A DNA stretch of 58,027 nt from positions 1 through 58,027 of the forward strand of contig DHSO01000029.1 of assembly GCA_002410505.1 (NCBI GenBank), written 5' to 3'. The notes below the pieces were generated by a model, which was given only the letters and a program-made list of their open reading frames with translations, ran no database searches and was not told the DNA's origin. Positions 9,178 through 18,338 of the stretch are shown here, one piece after another. This stretch comes from Cloacimonetes bacterium UBA5284 (GTDB lineage: Bacteria; Cloacimonadota; Cloacimonadia; Cloacimonadales; Cloacimonadaceae). Numbering within the stretch: the first letter of the stretch is position 1; each line of letters opens with the position of its first letter. The position numbers were made by a program, and so were the translations under genes.

Positions 9178-10035
9178 ATGAAAAGGGCTTCAATAGTAGC
9201 TTTGTTACTGATTTCAACGCTCAGCTTTTTGGGAGCAGCAGATTTCAACTGGGGCATCAAGTATGGCCTCGGTTTCACGGGAATATACGGCGCCGATAGT
9301 GATTACGAACTTCGCTACAACATCAGGGAACATGCCGCTACAGTTTCGGACTATGGCTACATTAAAGTAAGCTCTTCCGATAACAAGATGGATCTCTCTC
9401 AAAGCGCTGGCCTATATGCCAGCCTCCGCCTTTTCAGCAAAACCAGTTCCATCAGATTGGGTACAGAAGTTACTTGGGACAGATTAGTCTATAAACAACA
9501 ATTCAGGGATAAAGTCCCCACCACTAGCGGCTTGGGCCTTAGCACCGTGTTCAACGATAAACTGGAAGGACATATAGCTGGCACGATAGATTACTTCACG
9601 GTTCCCTTGCTGATCAGTTTCAATCAGGAACTATCTGAAGAACTGAAACAAGAGCAGTATCAAGGTGCCTTTCTGTATATCGGTCCATCCTTTTCTTACT
9701 TGTACGAACAGACACAATCCAAGTCCCGGGGAATCGATGCCTTTAGTCAAAAAGTAGATGACTATGTTAGCAATGTCTTAAGCAATCCGGATCCGACTGT
9801 AACATACAGCTACAGCCGCCAGGAAACGGGTAGCGACAAATTCAAGGAATTTAAGACCGATCTCGTGATGGGAGCAGGCTTTGCCCTGAAAGACCTCTTT
9901 GGCTTCGGTCTGGGTAAAGATGAGTTTGTGTTTGATCTCCGCTACAAAGTCAGCTTGGATGACTTGGGGGATTCAGGACTAAGGGATGCCGTAGGCCTGA
10001 GATCCATTATGCTCTACATCGGCTGCAGACTATAG
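9178..10035 (+). CDS. Secreted outer-membrane beta-barrel protein
   Basis: A 285-residue protein with a signal peptide (MKRASIVALLLISTLSFLGAA). The remainder alternates polar and hydrophobic residues, with many Gly, Tyr and Ser, and ends in an aromatic-rich strand (SIMLYIGCRL), as in 8-10 stranded outer-membrane barrels of the PorT/OmpX-like kind. The start at 9178 has AAGGAG 5 bases upstream; the longer frame from 9136 lacks a signal peptide. No ligand or enzyme motif is visible, and the gene stands alone between decayed sequences. Confidence 0.7.
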   Translation: MKRASIVALLLISTLSFLGAADFNWGIKYGLGFTGIYGADSDYELRYNIREHAATVSDYGYIKVSSSDNKMDLSQSAGLYASLRLFSKTSSIRLGTEVTWDRLVYKQQFRDKVPTTSGLGLSTVFNDKLEGHIAGTIDYFTVPLLISFNQELSEELKQEQYQGAFLYIGPSFSYLYEQTQSKSRGIDAFSQKVDDYVSNVLSNPDPTVTYSYSRQETGSDKFKEFKTDLVMGAGFALKDLFGFGLGKDEFVFDLRYKVSLDDLGDSGLRDAVGLRSIMLYIGCRL

Positions 10036-10252
10036 GACTTTGTAGCGCTCAGATAAGATTACTTGCCGTAGCCATATTCTTCCCCAGGTATCTTCAACAT
10101 ACGGTGTGTTTTCCCGATATATTGGATAGATAGGCATGTAAAACATCCGCCGGGATGACAGAGATAAGCATGGCTCAAGGCTCCCGGCAGGACTGTACTA
10201 TCAAAAACTGAAGCTCGCCGATGAGAACTTCGTTTGCAAACTCATTCTTTAC

Positions 10253-10447
10253 TTATTCATCCGATTCCCAAGCATATATCTCTTCCGATTGATTTCTCTG
10301 TATCGGATTCTGCAATAATTGTAGCTTCGATGCTCCTTGTTTACCGATGACACTATGTAGAAGTGCTTCCCCTCCCTTGGATAAATAAACAGCCTCGCCG
10401 TCTGAATACCATTGTTCTTTTGGCAAACAGGCCGGATTAAACAGGGT
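10253..10447 (-). pseudogene. 3' remnant of an unrecognised gene
   Basis: A 64-codon minus-strand frame without a start codon reads like genuine protein (for example EQWYSDGEAVYLSKGGEALL and QNPIQRN) and ends at TAA 10253-10255. An in-frame TAA lies directly upstream at 10448-10450 and another stop further up. It looks like the C-terminal end of a decayed gene of unknown family. Confidence 0.35.
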
Positions 10448-10702
10448 TTATTCATTTTCTTTGATCTATCGCGGGATACTACCATTCTTCACACATAGTT
10501 TTCTTGAACTTCTTCCCAGATTCTTATTCACATTTCATCACTCTGTAGTCAGTCTCAATTGCCTATTGAATGCCTATTGAATGCTGTCAGGCTGATAACA
10601 GGCATCACATCAGACAAAATATCGGCAAAATCTGAATCAAAATCAGAAAGACCAAGAAATCCCCTGATTTCTCCCCGTATTGATGACGTTTATCACTTCT
10701 TT

Positions 10703-10751
10703 ATCAAGCGTTCATCAAGCGTTAATAATTAACGCTTGATGAACGCTTGAT
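10703..10751. repeat. Perfect 49-bp palindrome built from a 10-bp tandem unit
   Basis: Two 24-base arms are exact reverse complements around one central base. Each arm holds the decamer ATCAAGCGTT twice, one base apart. Degenerate copies of the same unit continue to the right (GCACTTGATTAACGC, 10755-10769). It lies in a 1.2-kb stretch between the beta-barrel gene and htpG, with no U-tract, so it is more likely a protein-binding site, replication-associated iteron or cruciform than a terminator. Confidence 0.8.
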
Positions 10752-10921
10752 GAGCACTTGATTAACGCTGTCAACAGAGCTTACAGTAAAATTGGGAAAA
10801 TGGTCAAAATAAGGTCAAAAATGGTCTCCATATTTCTCCAAATTTTCCATATCCATTTCAAGTCATTTCACCTCTGTTCAAATAAAAATCCTAATTAAGT
10901 TCATATGTGGTAAGTTGATGA

Positions 10922-11161
10922 GCTGCCGATCATAATGGCAAGCATACAGCTGCGGATATCTATTTGCTTCAGTTAGAATAAACAGATCTGTCAGAAGAGA
11001 TCTATGATGCTGTTAATCAAATTGAAAGGTATTGTTTTCCACTCTTGATCGTAACCTGTGAGCTTTATAAAATAGGCAGCAATAAGTGTACAGGAGTATA
11101 TGTATCGGCATTTGCCAAATACTCTCAAGCTGATAAAGATGATTCTATGCCCCTTTACTAG
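10922..11161 (+). pseudogene. Decayed reading frame, unrecognised
   Basis: One plus frame reads through protein-like sequence (HNGKHTAADIYLLQLE, a TAA at 10979, then SEEIYDAVNQIERYCFPLL and CELYKIGSNKCTGVY) to a TAG at 11159. Two stops precede it (10916 and 10919) and no start is present. It appears to be an inactivated gene fragment. I cannot assign a family. Confidence 0.35.
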
Positions 11162-11214
11162 CCATATGCTGTGGCCATTTTAGCACTCCACTGTGATGAC
11201 TGCTAAATTATCCC

Positions 11215-11242
11215 TTGACAGATTCACAGACTGCGCTATTTT
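11215..11242 (+). promoter_or_regulatory. Sigma-70-type promoter of htpG
   Basis: TTGACA (11215-11220), a 16-base spacer and TATTTT (11237-11242) lie 37 bases before the htpG start. The ribosome binding site AAGGAG follows at 11263-11268. Confidence 0.65.
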
Positions 11243-11278
11243 ATCTCCAGATAGATATTATTTAAGGAGTTAACAAGC

Positions 11279-13276
11279 ATGGCAACAAAGAAACGTGAAT
11301 CTGGATCACTAAGCATCCATACTGAAAACATCTTTCCCATCATAAAGAAATGGCTTTATTCTCAGCATGATATTTTCCTCAGAGAATTGGTCTCGAACGC
11401 TGTAGACGCAATCTCCAAACGTAAATACGCGGATCCTGAATTCAAGCAGGAAGACATGAAGATTGAGATCAAGCTGGATAAAAGCAAGAAGACCCTGCAA
11501 GTGATCGACACCGGTATCGGTATGAGCGCTGATGAGATTCGCAAATACATCAATCAGATCGCTTTTTCGGGCGCCGAAGAATTTGTGAATAAGTTCAAGG
11601 ACGTTCAGGCCAACATCATTGGTCATTTCGGCCTGGGTTTCTATTCCGCTTTCATGGTTGCGGAAAAGGTTACAATCGATTCACTGTCGATCAATAAAGG
11701 CAGTAAAGCGGCTTTTTGGGAATGTGATGGTTCCACAGAATACCTCATGAGTGATGGGAAACGCAAGGAAGTGGGAACCACCATTACTTTACACTTCAAT
11801 GAAGACTCCAAGGAATACGCTGAAGATAGCAAGATAAAAGATATCCTAGAGCGTTATTGCAATTTTATGCCGATCCCGATCATGTTTGACGGCAAGCAGA
11901 TCAATCAGACTGAGGCTTTGTGGAATCGCAAGCCCCAGGAAGTTACTCGTGAGGAGTACATCAAGTTTTATCAGGATGTATTTCATGACTACAAAGAGCC
12001 AGTATTCTGGATTCATCTGAATGTGGATTTTCCCTTCAATCTGAAGGGTATCCTCTATTTCCCCAAATTGCGCAATGAACCGGATTTCTTTAAGGGCGAA
12101 GTGAAACTCTTTTGCAACAATGTGTTTGTGGCAGACAATCTGGAAGATCTGATCCCGGAGTTTTTACTATTGTTGAAGGGCGGCATCGACATCCCGGATA
12201 TACCTTTAAATGTGTCCCGCAGCTTTTTGCAAAACGATACTCAGGTACAGAAGATATCCAAATACATCATCAAAAAAGTGGCAGATCATTTCCAAGCCAC
12301 TTTCAAAGAGGACCGCAAAAAATATGAAGAGTATTGGGAAGACATCAATGCCTTCATCAAGTTTGGCATGCTGAAAGAGGATGAATTCTTCGATGCTATG
12401 CAGGATATCGCCATCTTCAAATCTGCCGGTGGGGACTATCTGACTGTGGAAGAGTATAAACAGCGCAATGCTGCCGTGAATGAAGGCAACACCCGGATCT
12501 GGTACGCTGCCAGCGAGGATACACAGGTAAGCTATCTGAACCTGATGAAAGAGCAAGGAATCGAAGTGATTTTCCAGAATTCTCCTTTGGATATACATCT
12601 GTTCCAAAAGCTGGAAAGCAAGCTGGATAAGGTGGAGTTCATCCGTGTGGACAGCGAAGTGAACGACCTACTGGTAAATAAAGAGGGCGGCAGCCTGTCC
12701 GATGAAGACAAAGACCGCTTGCAGCAGATATTCTACAAATCCCTGGATCAAAAGCTGGAAGCCTCATTCAGCAAAGAAAGCCTGAAAGAATACTTCAAAA
12801 AGCATCCTGAAGCAGCGAAACTGCTGACTCCCTACCAAATCCAAAAGGATGAACAGACCATCATCGACATCCTGGAACTACCCGCTCAAACAAAGAAAGA
12901 ACTGGGCAGCGAAGCGATGGAAGAGCTTCACAATCATGCTTTCGCGGAACTGAAGGTAGAACTGAAGAACCTGAAGAGCAAAGACATCCCCGGTATGATC
13001 GTATTTAGTGAATTCATGCGCCGCTGGCATGATATGGATTTGGCCTCCCGGATGGGTGGAGCAGGTGACATGCTAAAGCATCACAGCCTGGTTGTAAATA
13101 CTGAAAGCCCGGTAATCCAAAAAATAGTGAGCTTGGATAAAGAGGGTAAAGAAGACGAGATAAGAACGCTCTGCGGCTATATCCACGACCTCTCCCTGCT
13201 GGAGCAAAAAGCCTTTAGCGGAGACGAACTCAAAGCCTTTATTAGCAAGGCTAATAAAGTACTCTCATATATATAG
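11279..13276 (+). CDS. htpG: Chaperone HtpG (bacterial Hsp90)
   Basis: A 665-residue ATP-dependent chaperone, slightly longer than the E. coli form. It has the N-terminal GHKL ATPase with FLRELVSNAVDA, DTGIGM and GHFGLGFYSAFMV. The middle domain includes the catalytic-arginine region NVSRSFLQND, and a C-terminal dimerisation domain follows. It assists folding and stability of cytosolic client proteins, usually under stress. It is transcribed alone, with its own promoter upstream and a strong terminator downstream. No CIRCE-type operator is visible. Confidence 0.97.
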   Translation: MATKKRESGSLSIHTENIFPIIKKWLYSQHDIFLRELVSNAVDAISKRKYADPEFKQEDMKIEIKLDKSKKTLQVIDTGIGMSADEIRKYINQIAFSGAEEFVNKFKDVQANIIGHFGLGFYSAFMVAEKVTIDSLSINKGSKAAFWECDGSTEYLMSDGKRKEVGTTITLHFNEDSKEYAEDSKIKDILERYCNFMPIPIMFDGKQINQTEALWNRKPQEVTREEYIKFYQDVFHDYKEPVFWIHLNVDFPFNLKGILYFPKLRNEPDFFKGEVKLFCNNVFVADNLEDLIPEFLLLLKGGIDIPDIPLNVSRSFLQNDTQVQKISKYIIKKVADHFQATFKEDRKKYEEYWEDINAFIKFGMLKEDEFFDAMQDIAIFKSAGGDYLTVEEYKQRNAAVNEGNTRIWYAASEDTQVSYLNLMKEQGIEVIFQNSPLDIHLFQKLESKLDKVEFIRVDSEVNDLLVNKEGGSLSDEDKDRLQQIFYKSLDQKLEASFSKESLKEYFKKHPEAAKLLTPYQIQKDEQTIIDILELPAQTKKELGSEAMEELHNHAFAELKVELKNLKSKDIPGMIVFSEFMRRWHDMDLASRMGGAGDMLKHHSLVVNTESPVIQKIVSLDKEGKEDEIRTLCGYIHDLSLLEQKAFSGDELKAFISKANKVLSYI

Positions 13277-13294
13277 AAATACTGTGTATATCAA

Positions 13295-13324
13295 AACAGC
13301 CCCGGCATAAAAACCGGGGCTGTT
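13295..13324. terminator. Bidirectional terminator between htpG and the convergent gene
   Basis: An 11-bp perfect stem (AACAGCCCCGG with CCGGGGCTGTT) has an 8-base loop. It is followed by TCTTTAT on the plus strand and lies between two convergent stops. The palindrome ATAACGCGTTAT (13335-13346) sits immediately after and overlaps the stop of the minus-strand gene. Confidence 0.85.
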
Positions 13325-13342
13325 CTTTATAAAGATAACGCG

Positions 13343-14215
13343 TTATAGAAGCTCAATTACGAGGAATTTTTGTTTCCGGAAATTCTCCTTATCGGTGATG
13401 GTGAGCACATATTCTCCTTCCACTTTTTCCACACTGTAGGTGGTGGCAATGTGGTTTGAAAGAATGCTGTAGCCCTTTTTGGTGGCTTTGAAGGTGATCT
13501 GATCATCGTCACTCAGATTGATCTGATCAAACTTGTTCATGTCAATGTCGCCGGCTACTGTAGTTACTCTGCCGATGCCCAGGATTCCACCCTTGCGATC
13601 GATAACATCCTGTTCCAAAAGCTGGCTGCGCGTACCCACCACGTAATAGATGGTATTGGCTGCGCGTTCGGCGTCAATCAAGGCCTGTTCGCGCTCGGCG
13701 ATGGTCTGTTCACGCTCGGCGATGATCACTTGACTTTGCCGGCGTTCTTCTTCGATGGTTTCGTTCAGGATGCCCATGCGATCCTGTAATTCGGTCATGA
13801 TGCTTTCTTTCTCTTCCAGAGATGCTTTCAGACGGTCTACCATCTGCTGAACACCCCGCAATTGTGTTCTGGAACTTGCCAATTGTGCTTCCAGTTTCGC
13901 GATCTTGTTTTTGTCGGCTTCGATCTGGTCTCTCATATTTGCAATAGAGCTGATGATCTGTTCCCGTCTGTCCACTGGACTGGTTCCGGGGATTTCACCC
14001 TGCGTAAACAGTTGTCCGGAAAGATCCTGGTCCATAGATTGCAGACTTTCCTGGATCTCGCCGATGGTGGCGGTTGAAGATTCGTAAAGAGCCTGAAGAT
14101 CATCATTGGTCTTTTGCAGGACCTTATTCTCTTTGGCGGCATTCAACCAAACGATGCCAAAGATTATGGCCAAAGCGGCCAGGACACCGATTATTATGAT
14201 TTGTGCAGTTTTCAT
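13343..14215 (-). CDS. Membrane-anchored coiled-coil protein
   Basis: A 290-residue protein. A single N-terminal membrane segment (about residues 5-24) is followed by a long coiled coil at about 30-185, with heptads rich in Glu, Gln and Lys, including an AEREQTIAEREQAL stretch. A compact C-terminal domain of about 100 residues, probably beta-rich, begins near TIYYVVGTRSQL. FCB-group bacteria carry similar uncharacterised proteins. It is probably a periplasmic or cytoplasmic scaffold anchored in the inner membrane. AGGAG precedes the start. Confidence 0.65.
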   Translation of the reverse strand: MKTAQIIIIGVLAALAIIFGIVWLNAAKENKVLQKTNDDLQALYESSTATIGEIQESLQSMDQDLSGQLFTQGEIPGTSPVDRREQIISSIANMRDQIEADKNKIAKLEAQLASSRTQLRGVQQMVDRLKASLEEKESIMTELQDRMGILNETIEEERRQSQVIIAEREQTIAEREQALIDAERAANTIYYVVGTRSQLLEQDVIDRKGGILGIGRVTTVAGDIDMNKFDQINLSDDDQITFKATKKGYSILSNHIATTYSVEKVEGEYVLTITDKENFRKQKFLVIELL

Positions 14216-14241
14216 ACTTGACTCCTATCGCGTTTTTGTAT

Positions 14242-14276
14242 CTGTGTCATTTCATGATACACAGTTTTTGTGTCAA
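14242..14276 (-). promoter_or_regulatory. Inverted repeat and -35 upstream of the coiled-coil gene
   Basis: On the minus strand TTGACA (14271-14276) is followed by an imperfect inverted repeat, CTGTGTATCAT and its partner (14242-14264), lying where RNA polymerase would bind. The -10 box is poor, which fits a regulated promoter with an operator. No regulator is identified. Confidence 0.3.
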
Positions 14277-14300
14277 GCCAAATAGAGAATGGGGTGCAAA

Positions 14301-15704
14301 ATGAAATATAATTACTTAGCAGCTTGGGTGCGAGAATTTGAAGCACTTAGGGCCGGCGTAGACAGACTCACGTTTGAGTCAAATACCATGCGCATACATC
14401 TTATCAAAGATAGCTCTTTGGTAATAGTCCTAAGCCCGCAAGATAGCTTCATCTATTATCTGGAATCCGAGCATGCGCCCTCCAAAAAGAACGAGATTTG
14501 GCCTCAACTGAAGGGCACTTTTATCACCGGTATATCGATTAAGCCCGACGACCGCATTATATCGATTTATTGCGAACAAAAGGACATCTATGGGGAAACT
14601 CATATCTACGAGATCGTCTGCGAATTGATGCCGCCAAAGCCAAACGTGATCTTGGTGAACAGAGATAAGAATCTGGTGCTGGACGCCATCGTGAAATACT
14701 CTCTGGCAGACAACCCCATGCGTATGGTGCTGGTAAATCAGCCTTATTATCCCCCCAAAACGAGCTTTGAGCCGGATTTGAATGAGACTGCCAGTATCCC
14801 GGCAGATTCTAATGCCGACACCATGAACGAATACTTCGTGCAAAGGCACATGAAAACCCTGCTACCGGCAGACAACAAATCAAATCTTGACGCGAAGATA
14901 CGCCTTCTGAACCGAGAATTGAAACGCTTGAATAAGAAACTGGGTTTGCAAAAGCAAGATTTGAACAGCGCGCTGAAAATGGATTACTATTTTGCCTGTG
15001 CCGAAGCCATAAAACCCAATATGCAGCAGATCACTCCCGGTCAGGAAGAGCTTGTTACCACAAACTATCATGATCCTGAGCTGGGGGAAATCCGCGTCCC
15101 GCTATACCCGGACAAGAGCCCTCAGCAAAACCTGAACTATTATCTGAAAAAGTATCATAAAGCCAAAAGCGGTAAGAGTTTCATCGAGATAAACCTGCAG
15201 CGTACTCGTGAAGAGATCGATGCCATGCAAGCTCTCATCAACAGGATGGAGTATGGTGAGGATCTGGATGTGGACGGCCGCGATAAAGGTCACAACATCC
15301 GCCAGAGGATTAATCAGATAGACCGCATACTGCAATTCAGAATCGATGAAGCCTGGCAGGTGTATATAGGCAGAAAAGCCAAAGAAAACGACTTTATCAG
15401 CACAAAACTGGGTAAAGCTCAGGATTGGTGGTTTCATAGCCGCATCTATCGAGGAGCGCATGTATTGCTGAAAAACTACCGCAAGCAAGAGCCGCCTGTC
15501 GATTTGATTCGCGCGTGTTGTGCTCTTGCCGCGTGGTATTCTCAGGCAAAGTTTTCGGTGAACGTTCCAGTGGATTATACTCAGGTGCGCTATCTGCGAA
15601 AGCCCAAAGGCAGTGCCGCCGGGTTCATCACCTATACAAATTACAAGACCTTCTTTGCCAATCCAAAAGATATCCGTTCTATCAAAGAGGAGCTGGGGCT
15701 GTGA
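14301..15704 (+). CDS. NFACT family protein (RqcH-like)
   Basis: A 467-residue protein of the NFACT family. The N-terminal NFACT-N domain (about 1-200) contains CELMPPKPNVIL, a coiled coil lies near 205-235 and 300-345, and the C-terminal NFACT-R domain includes DWWFHSRIYRGAHVLL. Bacterial members (RqcH, formerly FbpA-like) bind stalled 50S-peptidyl-tRNA complexes and add C-terminal alanine tails in ribosome quality control. It is about 100 residues shorter than Bacillus RqcH, mostly in the middle. ATG 14301 is chosen over 14289 because GGGGTG precedes it. It overlaps recO in GTGA. Confidence 0.82.
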   Translation: MKYNYLAAWVREFEALRAGVDRLTFESNTMRIHLIKDSSLVIVLSPQDSFIYYLESEHAPSKKNEIWPQLKGTFITGISIKPDDRIISIYCEQKDIYGETHIYEIVCELMPPKPNVILVNRDKNLVLDAIVKYSLADNPMRMVLVNQPYYPPKTSFEPDLNETASIPADSNADTMNEYFVQRHMKTLLPADNKSNLDAKIRLLNRELKRLNKKLGLQKQDLNSALKMDYYFACAEAIKPNMQQITPGQEELVTTNYHDPELGEIRVPLYPDKSPQQNLNYYLKKYHKAKSGKSFIEINLQRTREEIDAMQALINRMEYGEDLDVDGRDKGHNIRQRINQIDRILQFRIDEAWQVYIGRKAKENDFISTKLGKAQDWWFHSRIYRGAHVLLKNYRKQEPPVDLIRACCALAAWYSQAKFSVNVPVDYTQVRYLRKPKGSAAGFITYTNYKTFFANPKDIRSIKEELGL

Positions 15705-16438
15705 ACAAAAGTATCGGCATCATATTGGGGTTGATTCCCTATAGCGAAAGCAGCCAGATTCTAAAAGTATTCAATGCGGAAAAAGCCCAGATATCAGTGA
15801 TCGCAAAAGGATGGCGCAAGAAACAGGAACCCCTCTTACGATTTGGCGAGTATGAATTTAACCTGTTTGAACCCAAAGAAGAGGGGCTATACATTCTCAA
15901 GGAAGCAGGATTGCTACAGGATTTTTCACAGTATCCATCCACTTCCACATGGGCCGCCGCAGAAGCCGGTGCAGAGCTGCTATCCAAGATACTGATATCA
16001 GCGAGCGAAGCCGGAGAGTATTACGCTCTGCTACACAATTACTTATCTTATCTGCAAAAGTTGGAAAACAATGCCATTCTCATCTTTTGGCGTCTGTTTC
16101 TGAGAGTATTTAAACTAATGGGGATAAACCCGGAACTAAACAAATGCAGTATTTGCGGCTCTGATGACGGCCCGGCGGCATTCAGCGGAGCATCTGAAAC
16201 TATCTGCAAATCGTGTTTCAGTCAGGTCATCAATCGGGATTACTATGTAGCACTGTCTTTGGAGGAGCGCAACATCCTAAGCCTCTTGCCGGAAATAGGA
16301 AAGCATCTGGATAGCATCATACCGGACGCTGAGGCGGTAAACAAACTCAATGCTTTCTTTCTGGCATACTATAGCGCGCAGCAAAAGCAAACGCTCAAGC
16401 TGAAAAGCCTGAGCGTCCTTAGTCAGTTCTATCATTAA
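15701..16438 (+). CDS. recO: DNA repair protein RecO
   Basis: A 245-residue RecO, of normal length. The N-terminal OB-fold begins with IGIILGLIPYSESSQILKVF and is followed by the helical domain with zinc-finger cysteines CSIC...CKSC (about residues 149-177). RecO loads RecA onto SSB-coated gaps with RecR. The start is the GTG at 15701, which overlaps the NFACT stop; upstream in-frame codons belong to the other frame of that gene. It ends 4 bases from the convergent rubrerythrin-like gene. Confidence 0.9.
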   Translation: MNKSIGIILGLIPYSESSQILKVFNAEKAQISVIAKGWRKKQEPLLRFGEYEFNLFEPKEEGLYILKEAGLLQDFSQYPSTSTWAAAEAGAELLSKILISASEAGEYYALLHNYLSYLQKLENNAILIFWRLFLRVFKLMGINPELNKCSICGSDDGPAAFSGASETICKSCFSQVINRDYYVALSLEERNILSLLPEIGKHLDSIIPDAEAVNKLNAFFLAYYSAQQKQTLKLKSLSVLSQFYH

Positions 16439-16442
16439 GTGT

Positions 16443-16949
16443 TTAGAAAGGCTGGAACTTATTGATCTCCCAATAGTAATGTTCCGCGTCTTTTTGAATC
16501 GAAGCCAATTCATCGTAGTGCTTCATTTCCCACCGCGACATCATCGTGAAGAATGATGTCAGGGCCTCCACATCAGTATCCTCGGCGCATTTGCGATAGT
16601 GATCGATCGCGTCTTTTTCTAACAGTAAAGCCGTGGAAATGGCAGAAAACAGCGCTTGATCTTCACCAATTCTGCGGATGAAAGCATCTGAGAAGATACT
16701 GGGACCGTCCATATTCACTTTGGACAATACATTGGATACATCACTGGGTTGCATATCGCTGGAAAGCTGTTGATAGTAGTCCAGCAAATAGTTGTAATGC
16801 AGACGTTCTTCCTCTCTTCGGTTTACGAAGAATTCCTTCACTTCGGGATCACTGCTTTGATATGCTGCGCTCTGATATAGATTCACGCTGTCCATTTCTC
16901 CCTGCATCGCCTTTTTTATTGAGTCAATTAGATGTGCTTTGTCAATCAT
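16443..16949 (-). CDS. Ferritin-like/rubrerythrin-type diiron protein without rubredoxin
   Basis: A 168-residue four-helix-bundle protein with the metal-ligand pattern of the rubrerythrin/ferritin-like group: Glu18, the EEERLH motif at about 46-51, a Glu in LLEKDAIDHY and an E...H pair in RWEMKHYDE. The rubredoxin tail found in classical rubrerythrin is absent. It likely reduces peroxide or handles iron in an anaerobe; which of these cannot be decided from sequence. AGGAG precedes the start. Confidence 0.75.
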   Translation of the reverse strand: MIDKAHLIDSIKKAMQGEMDSVNLYQSAAYQSSDPEVKEFFVNRREEERLHYNYLLDYYQQLSSDMQPSDVSNVLSKVNMDGPSIFSDAFIRRIGEDQALFSAISTALLLEKDAIDHYRKCAEDTDVEALTSFFTMMSRWEMKHYDELASIQKDAEHYYWEINKFQPF

Positions 16950-17376
16950 ATTCTCCTCACATTCGTTCTTTATAAGATAGCTTAATCCTTAGCTTAGCTT
17001 TTACAAATCATTTGTGTATCTTAGCTCTGGACCGGTCATTACAAATGCCCAAAACCCGGTCGATAGCTTGTTATGTCGCGCCGGCACACGACAATTCAGG
17101 TTGCGTAAAGGAGATGAGAGTTCCCCATGGGCCTGCAGGAATAACAGGCATCCCCGAAAAGCTTGAGTATCTGATGCTATAGAGATTTGATACATTCATA
17201 AAGCTTAATGAGCAATACATAAGACCACCAAAGATCAATGTATGATACGATAGATGCCAAGTTATAATAAGTATACATCAGAAATGGGGATTGAAAGCAG
17301 GAATAATCATTGACAAACAAGCAAGGCTGAAAATAGGTGGAGCTCAAAAGAAAACATTCAGGAGTAATAAACAGCT
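16950..17376. other. Intergenic stretch with likely promoter for the threonine dehydrogenase gene
   Basis: No gene is supported. TTGACA (17310-17315) with a 17-base spacer and ATAGGT (17333-17338) could be the promoter of the downstream gene, whose AGGAG lies at 17360-17364. The segment at about 17040-17180 is GC-richer than its flanks and may be a dispersed repeat. Confidence 0.4.
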
Positions 17377-18330
17377 ATGAAGAATATCCTCGTGATCGGT
17401 GCAGCCGGACAGATCGGTTCGGAGCTCGTCCCCTATCTCAGAAAGATATATGGAGACGGACATGTTGTTGCCACTTTCAACCATACTCCCCTTCCCAAAG
17501 ACATCATGGATGCCGGACCCTCCGCGCAAGTGAATGCCACGGATGGCAATTCCCTGAATGCAGTAGTGAAGAAACATAATATCGACACCATTTTCAATCT
17601 GGTGGCAGTGCTTTCAGCCAAAGGTGAAGCAAACCCTGCCCAGAGTTGGAAGATAAATATGGACACCACCTTCAACTGCCTCGAAGTCATGAAAGAAATG
17701 CATGGTGCGGTGTTTACACCCTCATCGATCGGCGCTTTTGGCCCCACCACTCCGCTGGACCAGACTCCACAAGATACCGTAATGAGACCAACCACCATAT
17801 ATGGCATATCCAAAGTAGCAGGAGAACTGCTGGGGGACTACTATCATCTGAAGTATGGTGTCGATGCTCGTGGACTAAGATATCCGGGCATCATCTCAAA
17901 CGTTACTCTGCCCGGCGGTGGAACCACAGACTATGCCGTGGAAATCTATTACGATGCCATCAAGCAGAAGCACTATTTGTGCAATCTACCAGCAGGAACC
18001 TATCTGGATATGATGTATATGCCAGATGCCCTGCGCAGCGCTGTCGAATTGATGGAAGCGGATCCTGCGAAATTGATCCACAGAAATTGCTTCAACGTTA
18101 CAGCCATGAGCTTTGATCCCGAAATAATCGCCTCCGCAATCCGCAAATACATCCCGGATTTTGTGTTGGAATATAAAGTGGACCCCATCAAAAAAGCTAT
18201 CGCCGACAGTTGGCCAAACAGTATGGACGATTCTGCTGCCCGTAATGAATGGGGCTGGAAACCTGAATATGACCTCGATAATATGACTCGCGACATGATC
18301 GAAAAGGTCTCTGCTAAACTGAAGAATTAG
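17377..18330 (+). CDS. L-threonine 3-dehydrogenase, SDR type
   Basis: A 317-residue extended short-chain dehydrogenase. NAD binding is shown by GAAGQIGSEL (Gly-rich loop, residues 8-17). The catalytic YGISK (YxxxK) and the preceding SSIGAFG region are present. The GLRYPGIIS...PGGGTTDYAVEIYY block is typical of the SDR-type threonine dehydrogenase that oxidises L-threonine to 2-amino-3-ketobutyrate. The partner lyase (KBL) is not in this window. This enzyme would fit amino-acid fermentation. A generic UDP-sugar epimerase is less likely given that block. Confidence 0.82.
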   Translation: MKNILVIGAAGQIGSELVPYLRKIYGDGHVVATFNHTPLPKDIMDAGPSAQVNATDGNSLNAVVKKHNIDTIFNLVAVLSAKGEANPAQSWKINMDTTFNCLEVMKEMHGAVFTPSSIGAFGPTTPLDQTPQDTVMRPTTIYGISKVAGELLGDYYHLKYGVDARGLRYPGIISNVTLPGGGTTDYAVEIYYDAIKQKHYLCNLPAGTYLDMMYMPDALRSAVELMEADPAKLIHRNCFNVTAMSFDPEIIASAIRKYIPDFVLEYKVDPIKKAIADSWPNSMDDSAARNEWGWKPEYDLDNMTRDMIEKVSAKLKN

Positions 18331-18338
18331 GACTAGAT

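Noticed and set aside
17001..17195. A 64-codon minus-strand frame between the rubrerythrin-like and threonine dehydrogenase genes
   Set aside because: There is no ribosome binding site or known motif; the stretch may be a dispersed repeat.
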